From Rhodalgimonas zhirmunskyi (GTDB taxonomy: Bacteria > Pseudomonadota > Alphaproteobacteria > Rhodobacterales > Rhodobacteraceae), in NCBI GenBank assembly GCA_030848925.1, contig JANFFA010000001.1:62001-126000 (forward strand): a stretch of DNA of 64,000 bases. The letters run 5' to 3'. This document shows, in pieces, positions 1-9,949 of the stretch (positions are counted from its first letter, which is position 1; each line of letters starts with the position of its first letter). A model generated the notes under the pieces. It was given only the letters and a program-made list of their open reading frames with translations. It was not told where the DNA came from and did not search any database. Made by a program: the position numbers and the translations under genes.

Positions 1-1
1 T

Positions 2-1138
2 TCCGGCCTTGCCCGGGTGGACCCGCAAGCAAGCCGTTTGATCGATAGCGGCAGCGGCGCCACGCTTGACCTCGCGCTCAGTCAGGGGGTGCCGTTTCGG
101 CTCTTTACCCTTGCCGATCCGCCCCGTGTCGTTCTTGATTTCCGCGAAGTCGATTGGCGCGGGCTCGACAAGGCGGCCTTTGATCGGGCCGACATGATCT
201 CTGACGTGCGCTTTGGCGGCTTTCGCCCGGGTTGGTCCCGAATGGTTCTGGAACTGGCGCAGCCAATGCGCGTGGGCAAAAGCGACATGCGCATAGATGA
301 AGATACCGGCGCGGCACACCTGCGGGTGACGCTGGACAGGGTGGATGCGGCAGGTTTCGCTGCCACTGCGATTTTGCCCGGCGATCCCGAGTGGGGTGTT
401 CCTTCGGTGCGCCCACCACGCAAACCCGGAAAAGACCGGCTGACGATCGTGTTGGATCCCGGCCATGGCGGCATTGATCCCGGCGCTGAACGCGACGGGC
501 TGAACGAGAAAGAGCTGATGCTGCTCTTTGCCTTCGAGCTTCGCGACGCGCTGTTGCGCAATGACGGGATCGATGTCGTTCTGACCCGCGAGGAAGATGT
601 CTTTGTCTCGCTCGAACGGCGCGTCGCGCTTGCACACAGGGCAGGGGCGGATATCTTCGTTTCGCTTCACGCGGATATGCTGACGGAAGGGCGCGCGCAT
701 GGCGCGGTCGCCTATACCCTGTCCGATCAGGCCAGTGACGAGGCCTCGCGCCTCTTGGCTGAGCGTCACGACCGCGATGATATTCTCTCTGGCGTCGACC
801 TGACCGGGCGGGATGACGTTGTGGCAGATGTGCTACTCGATCTGGCCCGGCTCGAGACGCGGCCGCGTTCTCTGGCGCTGGCAAAGCACATCGCCGATGG
901 GCTGAAACAGGCGAAAGTGCCCCTCAATCGCCACCCGCACCGAGAGGCGGCGTTCTCGGTGCTCAAGGCCGCCGATATACCCTCGGTTTTGCTTGAAATC
1001 GCGTTTTTGTCCAGTGATCGCGATCTTGCCAATGTTTCGGACCCGGCTTGGCGCGCGCGCGCCGCCATCGGCCTCGCCAACGGCATCCGTGCCTGGCAGA
1101 TCGAGGATGAGGCACTGCGCGCATTGGTGCGCCAATAG
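2..1138 (+). CDS. amiC: N-acetylmuramoyl-L-alanine amidase, AmiC type (5' partial)
   Basis: Periplasmic zinc amidase that cuts the bond between MurNAc and the stem peptide, needed for daughter-cell separation. The frame is open to the window edge, so the signal peptide lies outside. The visible N-terminal part looks like an AMIN domain. The C-terminal Amidase_3 domain starts at IVLDPGHGGIDPGA and shows the four expected metal/catalytic positions: His in DPGHGG, Glu in NEKEL, His in SLHAD and Glu in LLEIAF. It precedes mrcA, the usual alphaproteobacterial amiC-pbp1A-prfB order. LytM-domain factors normally activate this class, and a candidate activator lies at 59706-60956. Function is confident; the true start is unseen. 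Confidence 0.95.
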   Translation, partial: SGLARVDPQASRLIDSGSGATLDLALSQGVPFRLFTLADPPRVVLDFREVDWRGLDKAAFDRADMISDVRFGGFRPGWSRMVLELAQPMRVGKSDMRIDEDTGAAHLRVTLDRVDAAGFAATAILPGDPEWGVPSVRPPRKPGKDRLTIVLDPGHGGIDPGAERDGLNEKELMLLFAFELRDALLRNDGIDVVLTREEDVFVSLERRVALAHRAGADIFVSLHADMLTEGRAHGAVAYTLSDQASDEASRLLAERHDRDDILSGVDLTGRDDVVADVLLDLARLETRPRSLALAKHIADGLKQAKVPLNRHPHREAAFSVLKAADIPSVLLEIAFLSSDRDLANVSDPAWRARAAIGLANGIRAWQIEDEALRALVRQ

Positions 1139-1241
1139 CAACGGACAAGCGGTTCTGCTGGATCGCGCAATCAACGGATAACCTGCCGATAAAGCCCCCG
1201 TGAACTGGCGAATTCTGGCCCATTTTCCCCGCTGTTGTGTT

Positions 1242-1270
1242 TTGACGATCGGGGCGGCAGGGCGTATACA
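1242..1270 (+). promoter_or_regulatory. Sigma70-type promoter of mrcA
   Basis: TTGACG (1242-1247), a 17-nt spacer and TATACA (1265-1270) match a housekeeping promoter. The predicted transcript starts near 1277, which rules out the longest open frame (from 1235) as the real mrcA start and supports a start at 1385 or 1400. Confidence 0.6.
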
Positions 1271-1384
1271 ACTTGCCCAAGGGCCGGGCGGCACGGACCG
1301 AATCTGCGCGCGGTCGTGACGGCGCGTGGAACCCGGGCCGACAGCCGACCCATAATTGACCCTCTGAGCAGCCGGGGTATCCGC

Positions 1385-3898
1385 TTGATCCGTTTCATCA
1401 TGTCCGCTTTCGGGGGCCTTTTCAGCCTCATCACCATGAGTCTTTTCATGGTGGCGCTGGCCATCGGGGCGGTGTTCTGGGTCTATGGTCGCGACCTTCC
1501 CAGCCATGAAAGCCTTGCCCAGTATACCCCGCCGACGATCAGCCGGATTTACTCCGGCGAGGGCCGGATCATCGATGAATTCGCGCGTGAGCGCCGCCTG
1601 TTCGTGCCCGCCAGCGATATTCCGGACCTCGTGAAAGAGGCATTCATCAGCGCCGAAGACAAGTATTTCTATAGCCATCATGGCTATGACGCGCGTGGCA
1701 TCCTGTCGGCCGCGGTCGACGCGGTCAAATCCGGTGGCAAGAACGTGCGCGGCGCCTCGACCATCACCCAACAGGTGATGAAGAACTTCCTGTTGTCCGG
1801 TGATCGCCGGATCGAGCGCAAGATCAAGGAAATCATCCTCGCCACCCGGCTTGAGGAAAGCCTGTCCAAGGAAAAGATCCTCGAACTCTATCTGAACGAG
1901 ATCTTCCTTGGTCAGAATTCCTATGGCGTGGCCGCCGCCGCCCAGACCTATTTCAACAAGACTCTCGCCGAGCTTGCGCCGCACGAGGCCGCTATGCTGG
2001 CTTCTCTGCCAAAGGCACCCTCCGACTACCATCCCGTGCGCCGGAAAGAGCGCCTTTTGAGCCGCCGCAACTACGTGCTCAAGGAAATGATGGAAAACGG
2101 CTATCTCACGCAGGCGGTTTACGAGGAGGAGCGCGCCAAGCCACTGCGCTCGGTCCAGAATGGCGATTTCGATAGCTTCAAGGAAGAGTTGCCGCCGCGC
2201 GACTACTTCACCGACGAAATTCGCCGCCAGTTGAGCCGCAACTTCGGCGAAGAAGAATTTTTTTCGGGCGGCATGAACGTGCGCGCCACGATCGATCCGC
2301 AGATGCAAAAGATCGCTGCCAATGCCCTGCGCTGGCAGCTGGAGCGCTATGATCGCAGCCTTGGGCGCTGGCGTGGAACTGGTGAAAAGATTGCTGCCGC
2401 AGATCTTGAGAATTGGCGCGAAGCGCTCTCGAACATCATTGTGCCGCGCGATATCGACCTCGATTCAACGTGGTATCCGGCGGTCGTTCTGGGTGTTGAG
2501 GATCAGCAGTTGCGCCTTGGGATCGAAGGCTGGAAAGAGGGTGATCCCGATCCGGTGGTGCCACGCAAAGACATCTCTTGGATCAAGGGCAGTTTCTTTG
2601 ACAACTTCGAAACCGGCGATGTGGTGCTCGTGCGCCGGATGACCAGTGGCGATAACGGTGCCGGAGATTTCATCCGCTGGACCCTTCGGCAGGTGCCACA
2701 GGTGCAGGGCGCCTTCATGGCGATGGACGTCAACACTGGGCGTGTGATCGCGATGCAGGGCGGCTTCTCCTATCAGGATTCGGTCTATAACCGGGCCACG
2801 CAGGCCAAGCGTCAGCCCGGCTCTTCGTTCAAACCCTTCGTCTACGCTTCGGCGCTCGACAGTGGCTATACCCCCGCCACGATCGTTGTTGATGCGCCGA
2901 TCGAGATCGACACGCCGCAAGGTCTCTGGCGTCCCAAGAACGCCTCTAACCAGTACTACGGCCCAACGCCGCTGCGTACCGGGATCGAACGTTCGCGAAA
3001 CCTGATGACGATCCGCCTCGCCCAAGAGGTTGGCATGGACGTGGTTGCCGATTATGCCGAGCGGTTCGGTGTTTATGATCGCATGGGCCAATTCCTCGCC
3101 AATGCGCTGGGATCGCAGGAAACAACCCTGTTCAAGATGGTCTCGGCCTACGCCATGTTCGCCAACGGTGGTGAGCGGGTCGAGCCGACGCTGGTCGACC
3201 GGGTGCAGGATCGCTATGGCCACACCGTCTACAAGCATGACGAGCGTGAGTGCACCGATTGTGCCAACCCCGGCATTCCCGCCGACCGCAGCCCGGCCAT
3301 CGTATCGCGGCGCGAGCGTGTCATGAACGCGGTCACCGCTTACCAGCTTACATCGATGATGCGCGGCGTGGTTGAACGCGGCACGGCTTCGAAATACGTC
3401 AACCTGCCGGTTCCCACCGCGGGCAAGACCGGCACAACCAACGACGCCAAGGACGTTTGGTTCGTGGGCTTCACCTCGAACATCGTCGCGGGCTGTTACA
3501 TCGGTTATGACACTCCTCGCAGCCTTGGGCGGGGCGCTTCGGGCGGCGGGATGTGTGGCCCGGTGTTCCAGAAGTTCATGTCGAAGGCCATCAAGAAATA
3601 CGGTGGCGGCAAGTTCAAGGTGCCCAGCGAGTGCCAGTTTATCAATATCGATCGCTTCAGCGGTGCCCGTCTTGGCCCAGACGCCTCGGGTGATAACGTG
3701 GTCTCGGAATGCTTCCGCGAAGGCGAAGAGCCGATCTTCGGCGTGACCTTCGACGGCGGCTTCGCGATGGGATCGAACCTTCCGCTCTTCAAAGAGGCCG
3801 AGTCGGGCGGCAAGCAGGTGACCACCTCGTCAGGTAAAAAGGCGGTCGTCGGACCGAAGGCCAGCTTCGGCACGCTCAGTTCGGGCGGTCTCTATTAA
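1385..3898 (+). CDS. mrcA: Penicillin-binding protein 1A (bifunctional transglycosylase/transpeptidase)
   Basis: Inner-membrane enzyme that polymerises lipid II and cross-links peptidoglycan. After a short cytoplasmic segment there is one membrane helix (ITMSLFMVALAIGAVFWVY), then a GT51 glycosyltransferase domain with EDKYFYSHHG and GASTITQQ, then a transpeptidase domain with the serine motif SSFK, the SRN motif (RSRNLM) and KTGTT. Length, about 837 aa, is normal for PBP1A. I chose TTG at 1385 because a G-rich stretch lies upstream of it; ATG at 1400 is the alternative. A promoter at 1242-1270 suggests transcription independent of amiC. Confidence 0.95.
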   Translation: MIRFIMSAFGGLFSLITMSLFMVALAIGAVFWVYGRDLPSHESLAQYTPPTISRIYSGEGRIIDEFARERRLFVPASDIPDLVKEAFISAEDKYFYSHHGYDARGILSAAVDAVKSGGKNVRGASTITQQVMKNFLLSGDRRIERKIKEIILATRLEESLSKEKILELYLNEIFLGQNSYGVAAAAQTYFNKTLAELAPHEAAMLASLPKAPSDYHPVRRKERLLSRRNYVLKEMMENGYLTQAVYEEERAKPLRSVQNGDFDSFKEELPPRDYFTDEIRRQLSRNFGEEEFFSGGMNVRATIDPQMQKIAANALRWQLERYDRSLGRWRGTGEKIAAADLENWREALSNIIVPRDIDLDSTWYPAVVLGVEDQQLRLGIEGWKEGDPDPVVPRKDISWIKGSFFDNFETGDVVLVRRMTSGDNGAGDFIRWTLRQVPQVQGAFMAMDVNTGRVIAMQGGFSYQDSVYNRATQAKRQPGSSFKPFVYASALDSGYTPATIVVDAPIEIDTPQGLWRPKNASNQYYGPTPLRTGIERSRNLMTIRLAQEVGMDVVADYAERFGVYDRMGQFLANALGSQETTLFKMVSAYAMFANGGERVEPTLVDRVQDRYGHTVYKHDERECTDCANPGIPADRSPAIVSRRERVMNAVTAYQLTSMMRGVVERGTASKYVNLPVPTAGKTGTTNDAKDVWFVGFTSNIVAGCYIGYDTPRSLGRGASGGGMCGPVFQKFMSKAIKKYGGGKFKVPSECQFINIDRFSGARLGPDASGDNVVSECFREGEEPIFGVTFDGGFAMGSNLPLFKEAESGGKQVTTSSGKKAVVGPKASFGTLSSGGLY

Positions 3899-4028
3899 CC
3901 TGAAGCCAGACCGGTATTGCAGCATCCGATCAGTGCCGTGATTGCGGGCCAGCCACCTTGCCCATGCGGGTTGGCTGGTCTATCACCGTGCTTCAGACAA
4001 CCTCATCACCACCATGCAGGAACAGTAG

Positions 4029-5156
4029 ATGCGCGCGGAAATTCAATCCATCGCAGACGAAATCGAAAACTCGCTCGAGCTTCTTCGACAGCGCATGGAA
4101 TGGGAGACGGCACAGCACCGGCTCGAAGAATTCAACGCCCGGGTCGAGGACCCGAGCCTTTGGGATAATCCGGAGAGCGCCCAGAAACTGATGCGTGAGC
4201 GGCAGACGCTGGTCGATCAGATGGCCGTGCATGATGGCATCAAACAAGAGTTGCAGGACAACATCGATCTCATCGAACTGGGCGAGATGGAGGATGATAA
4301 GGAAGTCGTAACAGAGGCCGAAGAGGCGCTTCGTGCTCTAAAGATCAAAGCTGCCGAGAAGGAGCTAGAAGCGCTGCTGAATGGCGAGGCCGACGCCAAC
4401 GACACCTTCCTTGAAATCAACGCGGGCGCAGGTGGTACCGAAAGCTGCGACTGGGCCTCGATGCTGGCGCGGATGTATGTCCGCTGGGCCGAGAAGAAGG
4501 GCTACAAGGTCGAGCTGCAATCGCAAAGCGCGGGCGACGAGGCCGGGATCAAATCCGCCGCCTACAAGATTTCCGGGCATAATGCATATGGCTGGCTCAA
4601 ATCCGAAAGCGGCGTTCATCGGCTGGTGCGGATTTCGCCCTATGACAGTTCGGCCCGCCGGCACACCTCGTTCTCCTCGGTCTGGGTGTACCCCGTGGTT
4701 GACGATAACATCGAGATCGACGTGAACCCGTCCGATATCCGCATCGATACGTACCGCTCATCCGGGGCTGGGGGACAGCATGTCAACACCACAGACTCGG
4801 CGGTGCGGATCACACATATGCCGACAGGGATCGTCGTTACTTCGTCCGAGAAATCTCAACACCAGAACCGCGATATCGCCATGAAGGCCCTTAAATCGCG
4901 CCTCTACCAGTTGGAACTCGACAAGCGGAATGAGGCCATCAACGCCGCGCACGAGGCCAAGGGCGATGCGGGCTGGGGCAACCAGATCCGATCTTATGTC
5001 CTCCAGCCCTACCAGATGGTGAAGGATTTGCGCACCAACGTCGAAACCTCGGACACCCAAGGTGTCCTTGACGGTGATCTCGACAAATTCATGGCGGCAA
5101 CGTTGGCCATGGATGTCAGCGGCAAGACCCGCGCCGAGGCACAATCCGAAGAGTGA
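4029..5156 (+). CDS. prfB: Peptide chain release factor 2
   Basis: Recognises UGA and UAA stop codons and triggers peptide release on the ribosome. The 375-aa product has the catalytic GGQ at about residues 248-250. The codon-reading tripeptide, SPF in E. coli RF2, reads SPY (about 203-205) in the context [15 protein letters not shown]. The frame is continuous from ATG 4029, so the programmed +1 frameshift at codon 26 that regulates many bacterial prfB genes is absent. The 130-bp gap after mrcA holds a 7-bp stem (CCAGCCA/TGGCTGG near 3950-3980) with no T-run, so I do not call it a terminator. Confidence 0.96.
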   Translation: MRAEIQSIADEIENSLELLRQRMEWETAQHRLEEFNARVEDPSLWDNPESAQKLMRERQTLVDQMAVHDGIKQELQDNIDLIELGEMEDDKEVVTEAEEALRALKIKAAEKELEALLNGEADANDTFLEINAGAGGTESCDWASMLARMYVRWAEKKGYKVELQSQSAGDEAGIKSAAYKISGHNAYGWLKSESGVHRLVRISPYDSSARRHTSFSSVWVYPVVDDNIEIDVNPSDIRIDTYRSSGAGGQHVNTTDSAVRITHMPTGIVVTSSEKSQHQNRDIAMKALKSRLYQLELDKRNEAINAAHEAKGDAGWGNQIRSYVLQPYQMVKDLRTNVETSDTQGVLDGDLDKFMAATLAMDVSGKTRAEAQSEE

Positions 5157-5218
5157 TCGCGCTTTCCATACCCCACGCTTCGTCCTAACCTGACGCAAAC
5201 ACGCGAAGGGAGACGGCG

Positions 5219-6652
5219 GTGAGCGATATACTGGACAAGGACGCACTGGATCAGGCGGCGGCGCTTGAACGCGGCGAGATCAGCACCGAAGAATTGATGA
5301 TCGAAACGCTGGCGCGGATTGACGCGGTTAACGGAGAGGTGAACGCCATCGTGTCGCTGCGCGATCGTGATGCAATCCTCGAAGAGGCCCGCGCCGCAGA
5401 TAAAGCCCCGCGCAAGGGCTGGATGCACGGTCTGCCTCTCGCGGTAAAAGATCTCGCCAATGTCGCCGGTCTGCCGACGTCCATGGGTTCACCCATCTTC
5501 GCGGGCCAGATCGCCGAGAAGGACGATATTGTTGTCGCCCGGATGCGCGAGGCGGGCGCGATTATCATTGGCAAGACCAACACGCCAGAGTTTGGTCTTG
5601 GCTCGCATACATTCAACCCGGTGCATGGTGCCACTCATAACCCCTATGATCTCGGGCGATCTGCTGGTGGGTCTTCGGGCGGGGCGGCGGCGGCGCTGGC
5701 CTGCCGGATGCTGCCCGTGGCCGATGGCTCTGACATGATGGGCAGCCTGCGCAACCCGGCGGCCTGGAACAATGTCTATGGTTTCCGGCCCAGTTGGGGG
5801 CGCGTGCCGTCCGAGCCGCATGGTGACAGTTTCCTGCACCAATTGGCTACAAACGGACCGATGGCGCGTAGCCCGCGTGACGTCGCGGCACTGCTCGACG
5901 TGCAATCCGGCCGTGATCCGCGCCAGCCGCATTGTTACGACGCCGACCCGTGCCTGCCCGAAATCGGACAGGAAACAAAAGGCCTGCGTCTTGGATGGCT
6001 GGGCGATTGGGGCGGTGCCTTCCCCATGGAAGAGGGCATCCTCGAGCTATGCGAAACCGCGCTAGCGCAGTTCCCTGAGATCGGTATGACGGTCGACCCT
6101 GTCGCGCCCGCGTTCGAAGCGGCAAAGATTTGGGACAGCTGGACAACCCTGCGCTCTTGGGCGGTGGCCGGCGCTAGTGGTGCGCTTTACGAGCAAGAGA
6201 AAACCCGCGACATGCTCAAACCCGAAGCGATCTGGGAGATCGAGCGCGGCCTGTCCTATTCGGCGATGGAGGTGCACCGCGCGAGCTTGATTCGCTCACA
6301 GTGGTTCCGCCGTGCTGCCGAACTGTTCGAAAGCTACGATGCGCTTATCCTGCCTACGGCGCAGGTTTGGCCTTTCCCGGTGGATTGGCGCGCACCGCAA
6401 GAAGTCGCGGGTCAGAAGATGGACACCTATCATCGCTGGATGGAGGTCGTCGTTCCCGTAGGCTTGCTTGGGCTTCCGTGCCTTGCGATTCCGGCGGGCT
6501 TCGGCGCGTCCGGACCGGCCAAGGGCCTGCCCATGGGGTTGCAGGTTTTCGGGCCGCGTGGCAGCGATGCCCGATTGCTGGCCTTGGGCCAAGCATGGCA
6601 CGAGAAGACGCGGTTCACCGACATAAAACCGGAACTTCTCGGAAACACTTGA
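5219..6652 (+). CDS. Amidase signature family protein
   Basis: Predicted amide hydrolase of the amidase-signature (GatA-like) family. The Ser-cisSer-Lys triad is visible: Lys in AVKDLA, the Gly/Ser-rich GRSAGGSSGGAAAAL segment and the downstream GSDMMGSLRNPA block. The 477-aa length fits. It is unlikely to be the transamidosome GatA, because no gatB or gatC is nearby. Start is GTG 5219, behind an AGGGAG ribosome-binding site. Substrate is unknown. Confidence 0.85.
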   Translation: MSDILDKDALDQAAALERGEISTEELMIETLARIDAVNGEVNAIVSLRDRDAILEEARAADKAPRKGWMHGLPLAVKDLANVAGLPTSMGSPIFAGQIAEKDDIVVARMREAGAIIIGKTNTPEFGLGSHTFNPVHGATHNPYDLGRSAGGSSGGAAAALACRMLPVADGSDMMGSLRNPAAWNNVYGFRPSWGRVPSEPHGDSFLHQLATNGPMARSPRDVAALLDVQSGRDPRQPHCYDADPCLPEIGQETKGLRLGWLGDWGGAFPMEEGILELCETALAQFPEIGMTVDPVAPAFEAAKIWDSWTTLRSWAVAGASGALYEQEKTRDMLKPEAIWEIERGLSYSAMEVHRASLIRSQWFRRAAELFESYDALILPTAQVWPFPVDWRAPQEVAGQKMDTYHRWMEVVVPVGLLGLPCLAIPAGFGASGPAKGLPMGLQVFGPRGSDARLLALGQAWHEKTRFTDIKPELLGNT

Positions 6653-6710
6653 TTTCCAGAGGCAAAGCGGGCCACCCTTTCCAAATCTTGCATGCGTTTT
6701 GGGAGGGGCC

Positions 6711-7484
6711 ATGCCTACACAAGAACTCGAACTCGGTGTGCCCGAACTCCGGCCTGTCGAATACGCGATGTTGAAAGAGGCCCTGCGCCGTGGCTGGGCC
6801 GATTTCAAGCGTGCGCCCGGTTTCGGGTTCATCTTTGCCAGCGCTTATGTGTTCATCGGTCTGTTCATGCTCGCGATCACTTGGGCCACCGGGCAAAGCT
6901 ATTGGCTGGTCTTCGCCGCCGTGGGTTTTCCGCTGATTGGCCCATTTGCGGCTGTCGGCCTCTACGAGGTTTCGCGCCGGATCGAGCAAGGCAGGCCGCT
7001 GGACATCTACAAGGTCTTCGGCGTCGTTTTTCAGCAAAGCAAACGCCAACTGCCATCGATCTGTGCCGTGATCGTCTTTATTTTCCTGTTCTGGTTCTTC
7101 CTCGCGCACATGATCTTTGCCCTGTTTCTCGGGCTTTCGACCATGACGAATGTATCAAGTTCGTTCGAGGTCTATTTGACGGCCAACGGTTTGACGATGC
7201 TGGCAGTAGGGACTGTTGTCGGCGCCGCTTTTGCTGTCCTGATCTACATGATCACTGTGATCTCAATGCCTTTGCTGCTTGATAGGGAGGTCGATTTCGT
7301 CACCGCCATGATCACCAGTTTTCACACCGTGCTTCAAAATCCCGGGCCGATGCTGCTCTGGGCGTTGCTGATCGCAGTGCTGACTTTTGCCGCGATGCTG
7401 CCCGTTTTTCTTGGGCTTTACTTCGCTTTACCGCTGTTGGGCCATGCCAGTTGGCATCTCTACGACCAGATCGCAGAGCGCTAG
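6711..7484 (+). CDS. DUF2189 domain membrane protein
   Basis: A 257-aa integral membrane protein of unknown function that I recognise as the DUF2189 family common in alphaproteobacteria. A short cytoplasmic N-terminus is followed by about six hydrophobic helices, including FIFASAYVFIGLFMLAITW, YWLVFAAVGFPLIGPFAAVG and two near the C-terminus. ATG 6711 has a strong GGGAGGGG ribosome-binding site; the longer open frame lacks one. It converges on ilvN. No enzymatic motif is visible. Confidence 0.8.
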   Translation: MPTQELELGVPELRPVEYAMLKEALRRGWADFKRAPGFGFIFASAYVFIGLFMLAITWATGQSYWLVFAAVGFPLIGPFAAVGLYEVSRRIEQGRPLDIYKVFGVVFQQSKRQLPSICAVIVFIFLFWFFLAHMIFALFLGLSTMTNVSSSFEVYLTANGLTMLAVGTVVGAAFAVLIYMITVISMPLLLDREVDFVTAMITSFHTVLQNPGPMLLWALLIAVLTFAAMLPVFLGLYFALPLLGHASWHLYDQIAER

Positions 7485-7509
7485 GCCTGCGCGCGACCCT
7501 CGCTGGAAC

Positions 7510-7540
7510 AAAAAAAGGGCGTGCCGGTGAGAGCACGCCC
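7510..7540 (-). terminator. Rho-independent terminator of ilvBN
   Basis: Perfect 8-bp stem GGGCGTGC (7517-7524) with GCACGCCC (7533-7540), followed on the minus strand by seven T residues (7510-7516 on the plus strand are A). Only the minus-strand orientation has the T-run, so it serves ilvN. Confidence 0.85.
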
Positions 7541-7560
7541 AAGGCCATCTGAGTTTAGGA

Positions 7561-8121
7561 TCAGGTCCCGCGCGACAAGGCCGCTACGCCCGTTCTTGCC
7601 ACGTCGACAAGGCCGAGAGGGCGCATGAGCTCTGCGAAGGCGTCGATCTTTTCTGGTGTGCCGGTCATCTCGAAAACAAAGCTTTCCAAGGTGCTGTCGA
7701 CCACGTTAGCGCGGAAAATATCGGCCAGGCGCAGCGCCTCGACACGTTTGTCGCCAGTCCCGGCCACTTTGAACAGCGCCAACTCGCGCTCGACCGAAGC
7801 GCCCTCGACCGTCAGGTCATGCACTTCGTGCACAGGCACGATCCGGCCCAGCTGCGCCTTGATCTGTTCGATCACCTGCGGCGTGCCTGTGGTCACGATG
7901 GTGATCCGGCTCATCCGGCCGCTGTGGTCGACTTCGGCCACGGTCAGGCTTTCGATGTTATAGCCACGACCGGCGAAAAGGCCGATCACGCGAGCAAGAA
8001 CGCCGGGTTCGTTGTCGACAAGCACGGCAATGGTATGGCGCTCGGTGACGTCGCTGAAATCCGGGCGCAGGTTATAGGCCGAATGCTTGTTCGAGCCTTT
8101 TTTTATCTTGAGTGCGGACAT
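7561..8121 (-). CDS. ilvN: Acetolactate synthase small (regulatory) subunit
   Basis: Regulatory subunit of acetohydroxyacid synthase; it binds valine and gives feedback inhibition of the first common step of branched-chain amino acid synthesis. The 186-aa protein has an N-terminal ACT domain (HTIAVLVDNEPGVLARVIGLF ... GYNIESLTV) and the second ALS-associated domain in the C-terminal half. The start was placed at ATG 8121 (MSALKIKK); the longer open frame runs back into the ilvB 3' end. It lies 28 nt downstream of ilvB and ends at a strong terminator. Also known as ilvH in some genomes. Confidence 0.95.
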   Translation of the reverse strand: MSALKIKKGSNKHSAYNLRPDFSDVTERHTIAVLVDNEPGVLARVIGLFAGRGYNIESLTVAEVDHSGRMSRITIVTTGTPQVIEQIKAQLGRIVPVHEVHDLTVEGASVERELALFKVAGTGDKRVEALRLADIFRANVVDSTLESFVFEMTGTPEKIDAFAELMRPLGLVDVARTGVAALSRGT

Positions 8122-8149
8122 GTTGAAAATCCTTCTTGCGCGTGACGGA

Positions 8150-9904
8150 TCAGACGAGGGCCGCGCCGGCAGAGCCGATCGCGTCTTTGGTCGAGGCTTC
8201 GCCCAGCAGCATCTTGTTATGCGGTTCACCCGAGGGGATCATCGGGAAGCAGTTTTCATGCTTCTCGACCAGAACATCCATGATCACCGGACCGTCATAG
8301 GCCAGCATCTCGGCGATGGCGTCATCCAGATCGGCGGCGTCATCCACCTTGATCCCCTTGGCGCCAAACGCTTCGGCGAGCTTTACGAAGTCGGGCAGCG
8401 CCTCGGACCAGCTGTGCGAATAGCGTTCGCCATGCAGCAACTCCTGCCACTGGCGCACCATGCCAAGGCGTTCATTATTCAAGATAAATTGCTTCACCGG
8501 CAGGCGGAACTGAACCGCGGTGCCCATTTCCTGCATGTTCATCAGCCAGCTAGCCTCGCCCGCTACGTTGACGACAAGCGCATCGGGGTGCGCCATCTGC
8601 ACGCCGACCGACGCGGGCAGGCCATAGCCCATCGTGCCAAGGCCGCCCGAGGTCATCCAGCGGTTGGGGTCTTCGAAGCCGAGGTATTGCGCGGCCCACA
8701 TCTGGTGCTGGCCCACTTCGGTGGTGATGTAGCGGTCCATCCCCTTGGTCAGCTCTTCGAGCCGCTGAAGGGCGTATTGCGGCTTGATGATCTTGCCTTC
8801 CTGCTTGAACTTCAGGCAGTCGATCTTCTTCCAGTCCTCGATCTTCGCCCACCAGCTTTGCAGCCCGGCCTTGTCGGTCTTGCGACCGCGTGCTTTCCAG
8901 ACTTTCAGAATGTCTTCAAGCACATGGCCCACGTCGCCGACGATCGGGATGTCAACGCGGATCACCTTGTTGATGGACGAGGGGTCGATGTCGATATGCG
9001 CCTTCTTGGAATGTGGGCTGAACGCACTGACGAGGCCGGTGATCCGGTCATCGAACCGTGCGCCGATATTGATCATCAGGTCGCAGTCGTGCATCGCCAT
9101 GTTGGCCTCATAGAGTCCATGCATGCCGAGCATTCCCAGCCAGCCATCGCCGCTGGCCGGATAGGCACCAAGGCCCATCAGCGTCGAGGTGATCGGGAAG
9201 CCCGTCGCATCCACCAATTCGCGCAGAAGCTGGCTGGCGCCGGGGCCGGAATTGATCACGCCGCCGCCGGTGTAGAAGACAGGTCTTTTCGCCTTTTCAA
9301 TGGCTTCGACCAGTTCCGTGATCGCCTCCATATCGCCTTTCACGGGCGGCTGGTAGTGGCTGACCTTGACCTTCGAGGGCGGGGTATAGGTGCCCGAGGC
9401 GAATTGAACGTCCTTCGGAATATCCACAAGCACGGGGCCGGGGCGGCCCGAGGTCGCGACGTGGAAGGCCTCGTGAATGATGGTCGACAGGGCGCCGGGG
9501 TCCTTGGCGAGCCAATTGTGCTTGGTGCAGGGGCGGGTGATGCCCACGGTGTCGGCCTCCTGAAAGGCATCGTTGCCGATCAGGAAGGTCGGAACCTGCC
9601 CCGAAAGCACCACCAGCGGGATCGAATCCAGCAGCGCATCCGTAAGGCCGGTGACGGCATTTGTTGCGCCAGGGCCAGAGGTTACAAGGACAACACCGGG
9701 CTTGCCGGTGGAGCGGGCGTAGCCTTCGGCGGCGTGGACGGCGCCTTGTTCGTGGCGCACGAGAACGTGGCGAATATCGTTCTGCTGGAAAATCTCGTCA
9801 TAGATCGGAAGGACGGCCCCACCAGGGTAGCCGAATACGACTTCCACGCCCTGATCCTTGAGGGCCTGGACCACCATTCTCGCTCCGGTCATCTGACGTG
9901 TCAT
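8150..9904 (-). CDS. ilvB: Acetolactate synthase large (catalytic) subunit
   Basis: Thiamine diphosphate enzyme that condenses two pyruvates to acetolactate, or pyruvate and 2-oxobutyrate to acetohydroxybutyrate. The 584-aa protein shows the N-terminal pyrimidine domain (VFGYPGGAVLPIYDE, with the ThDP-activating Glu in VRHEQGAVHAAEGYAR) and the central and C-terminal ThDP-binding domains (GYGLPASVG ... ILNNERLGMVRQWQ). ATG 9904 has an AGAAGA ribosome-binding site. Transcription probably starts near 10062 and passes through a leader-peptide attenuator. It forms an operon with ilvN. Confidence 0.97.
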   Translation of the reverse strand: MTRQMTGARMVVQALKDQGVEVVFGYPGGAVLPIYDEIFQQNDIRHVLVRHEQGAVHAAEGYARSTGKPGVVLVTSGPGATNAVTGLTDALLDSIPLVVLSGQVPTFLIGNDAFQEADTVGITRPCTKHNWLAKDPGALSTIIHEAFHVATSGRPGPVLVDIPKDVQFASGTYTPPSKVKVSHYQPPVKGDMEAITELVEAIEKAKRPVFYTGGGVINSGPGASQLLRELVDATGFPITSTLMGLGAYPASGDGWLGMLGMHGLYEANMAMHDCDLMINIGARFDDRITGLVSAFSPHSKKAHIDIDPSSINKVIRVDIPIVGDVGHVLEDILKVWKARGRKTDKAGLQSWWAKIEDWKKIDCLKFKQEGKIIKPQYALQRLEELTKGMDRYITTEVGQHQMWAAQYLGFEDPNRWMTSGGLGTMGYGLPASVGVQMAHPDALVVNVAGEASWLMNMQEMGTAVQFRLPVKQFILNNERLGMVRQWQELLHGERYSHSWSEALPDFVKLAEAFGAKGIKVDDAADLDDAIAEMLAYDGPVIMDVLVEKHENCFPMIPSGEPHNKMLLGEASTKDAIGSAGAALV

Positions 9905-9949
9905 GTTCTTCTCAGCTCCGTCTAACATCTTGTTTCATCGCATAAAAAA

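Noticed and set aside
3945-3985. Hairpin before prfB as a terminator of mrcA
   Set aside because: A 7-bp stem with a long loop and no T-run does not meet the pattern of an intrinsic terminator.
4029-4140. Programmed frameshift in prfB
   Set aside because: No in-frame TGA occurs near codon 26; the frame is continuous.
8087-9925. 612-codon plus-strand frame antisense to ilvB and ilvN
   Set aside because: It mirrors the codons of two well-supported genes, has no recognisable domain and no ribosome-binding site; GC-rich DNA often leaves such frames open.
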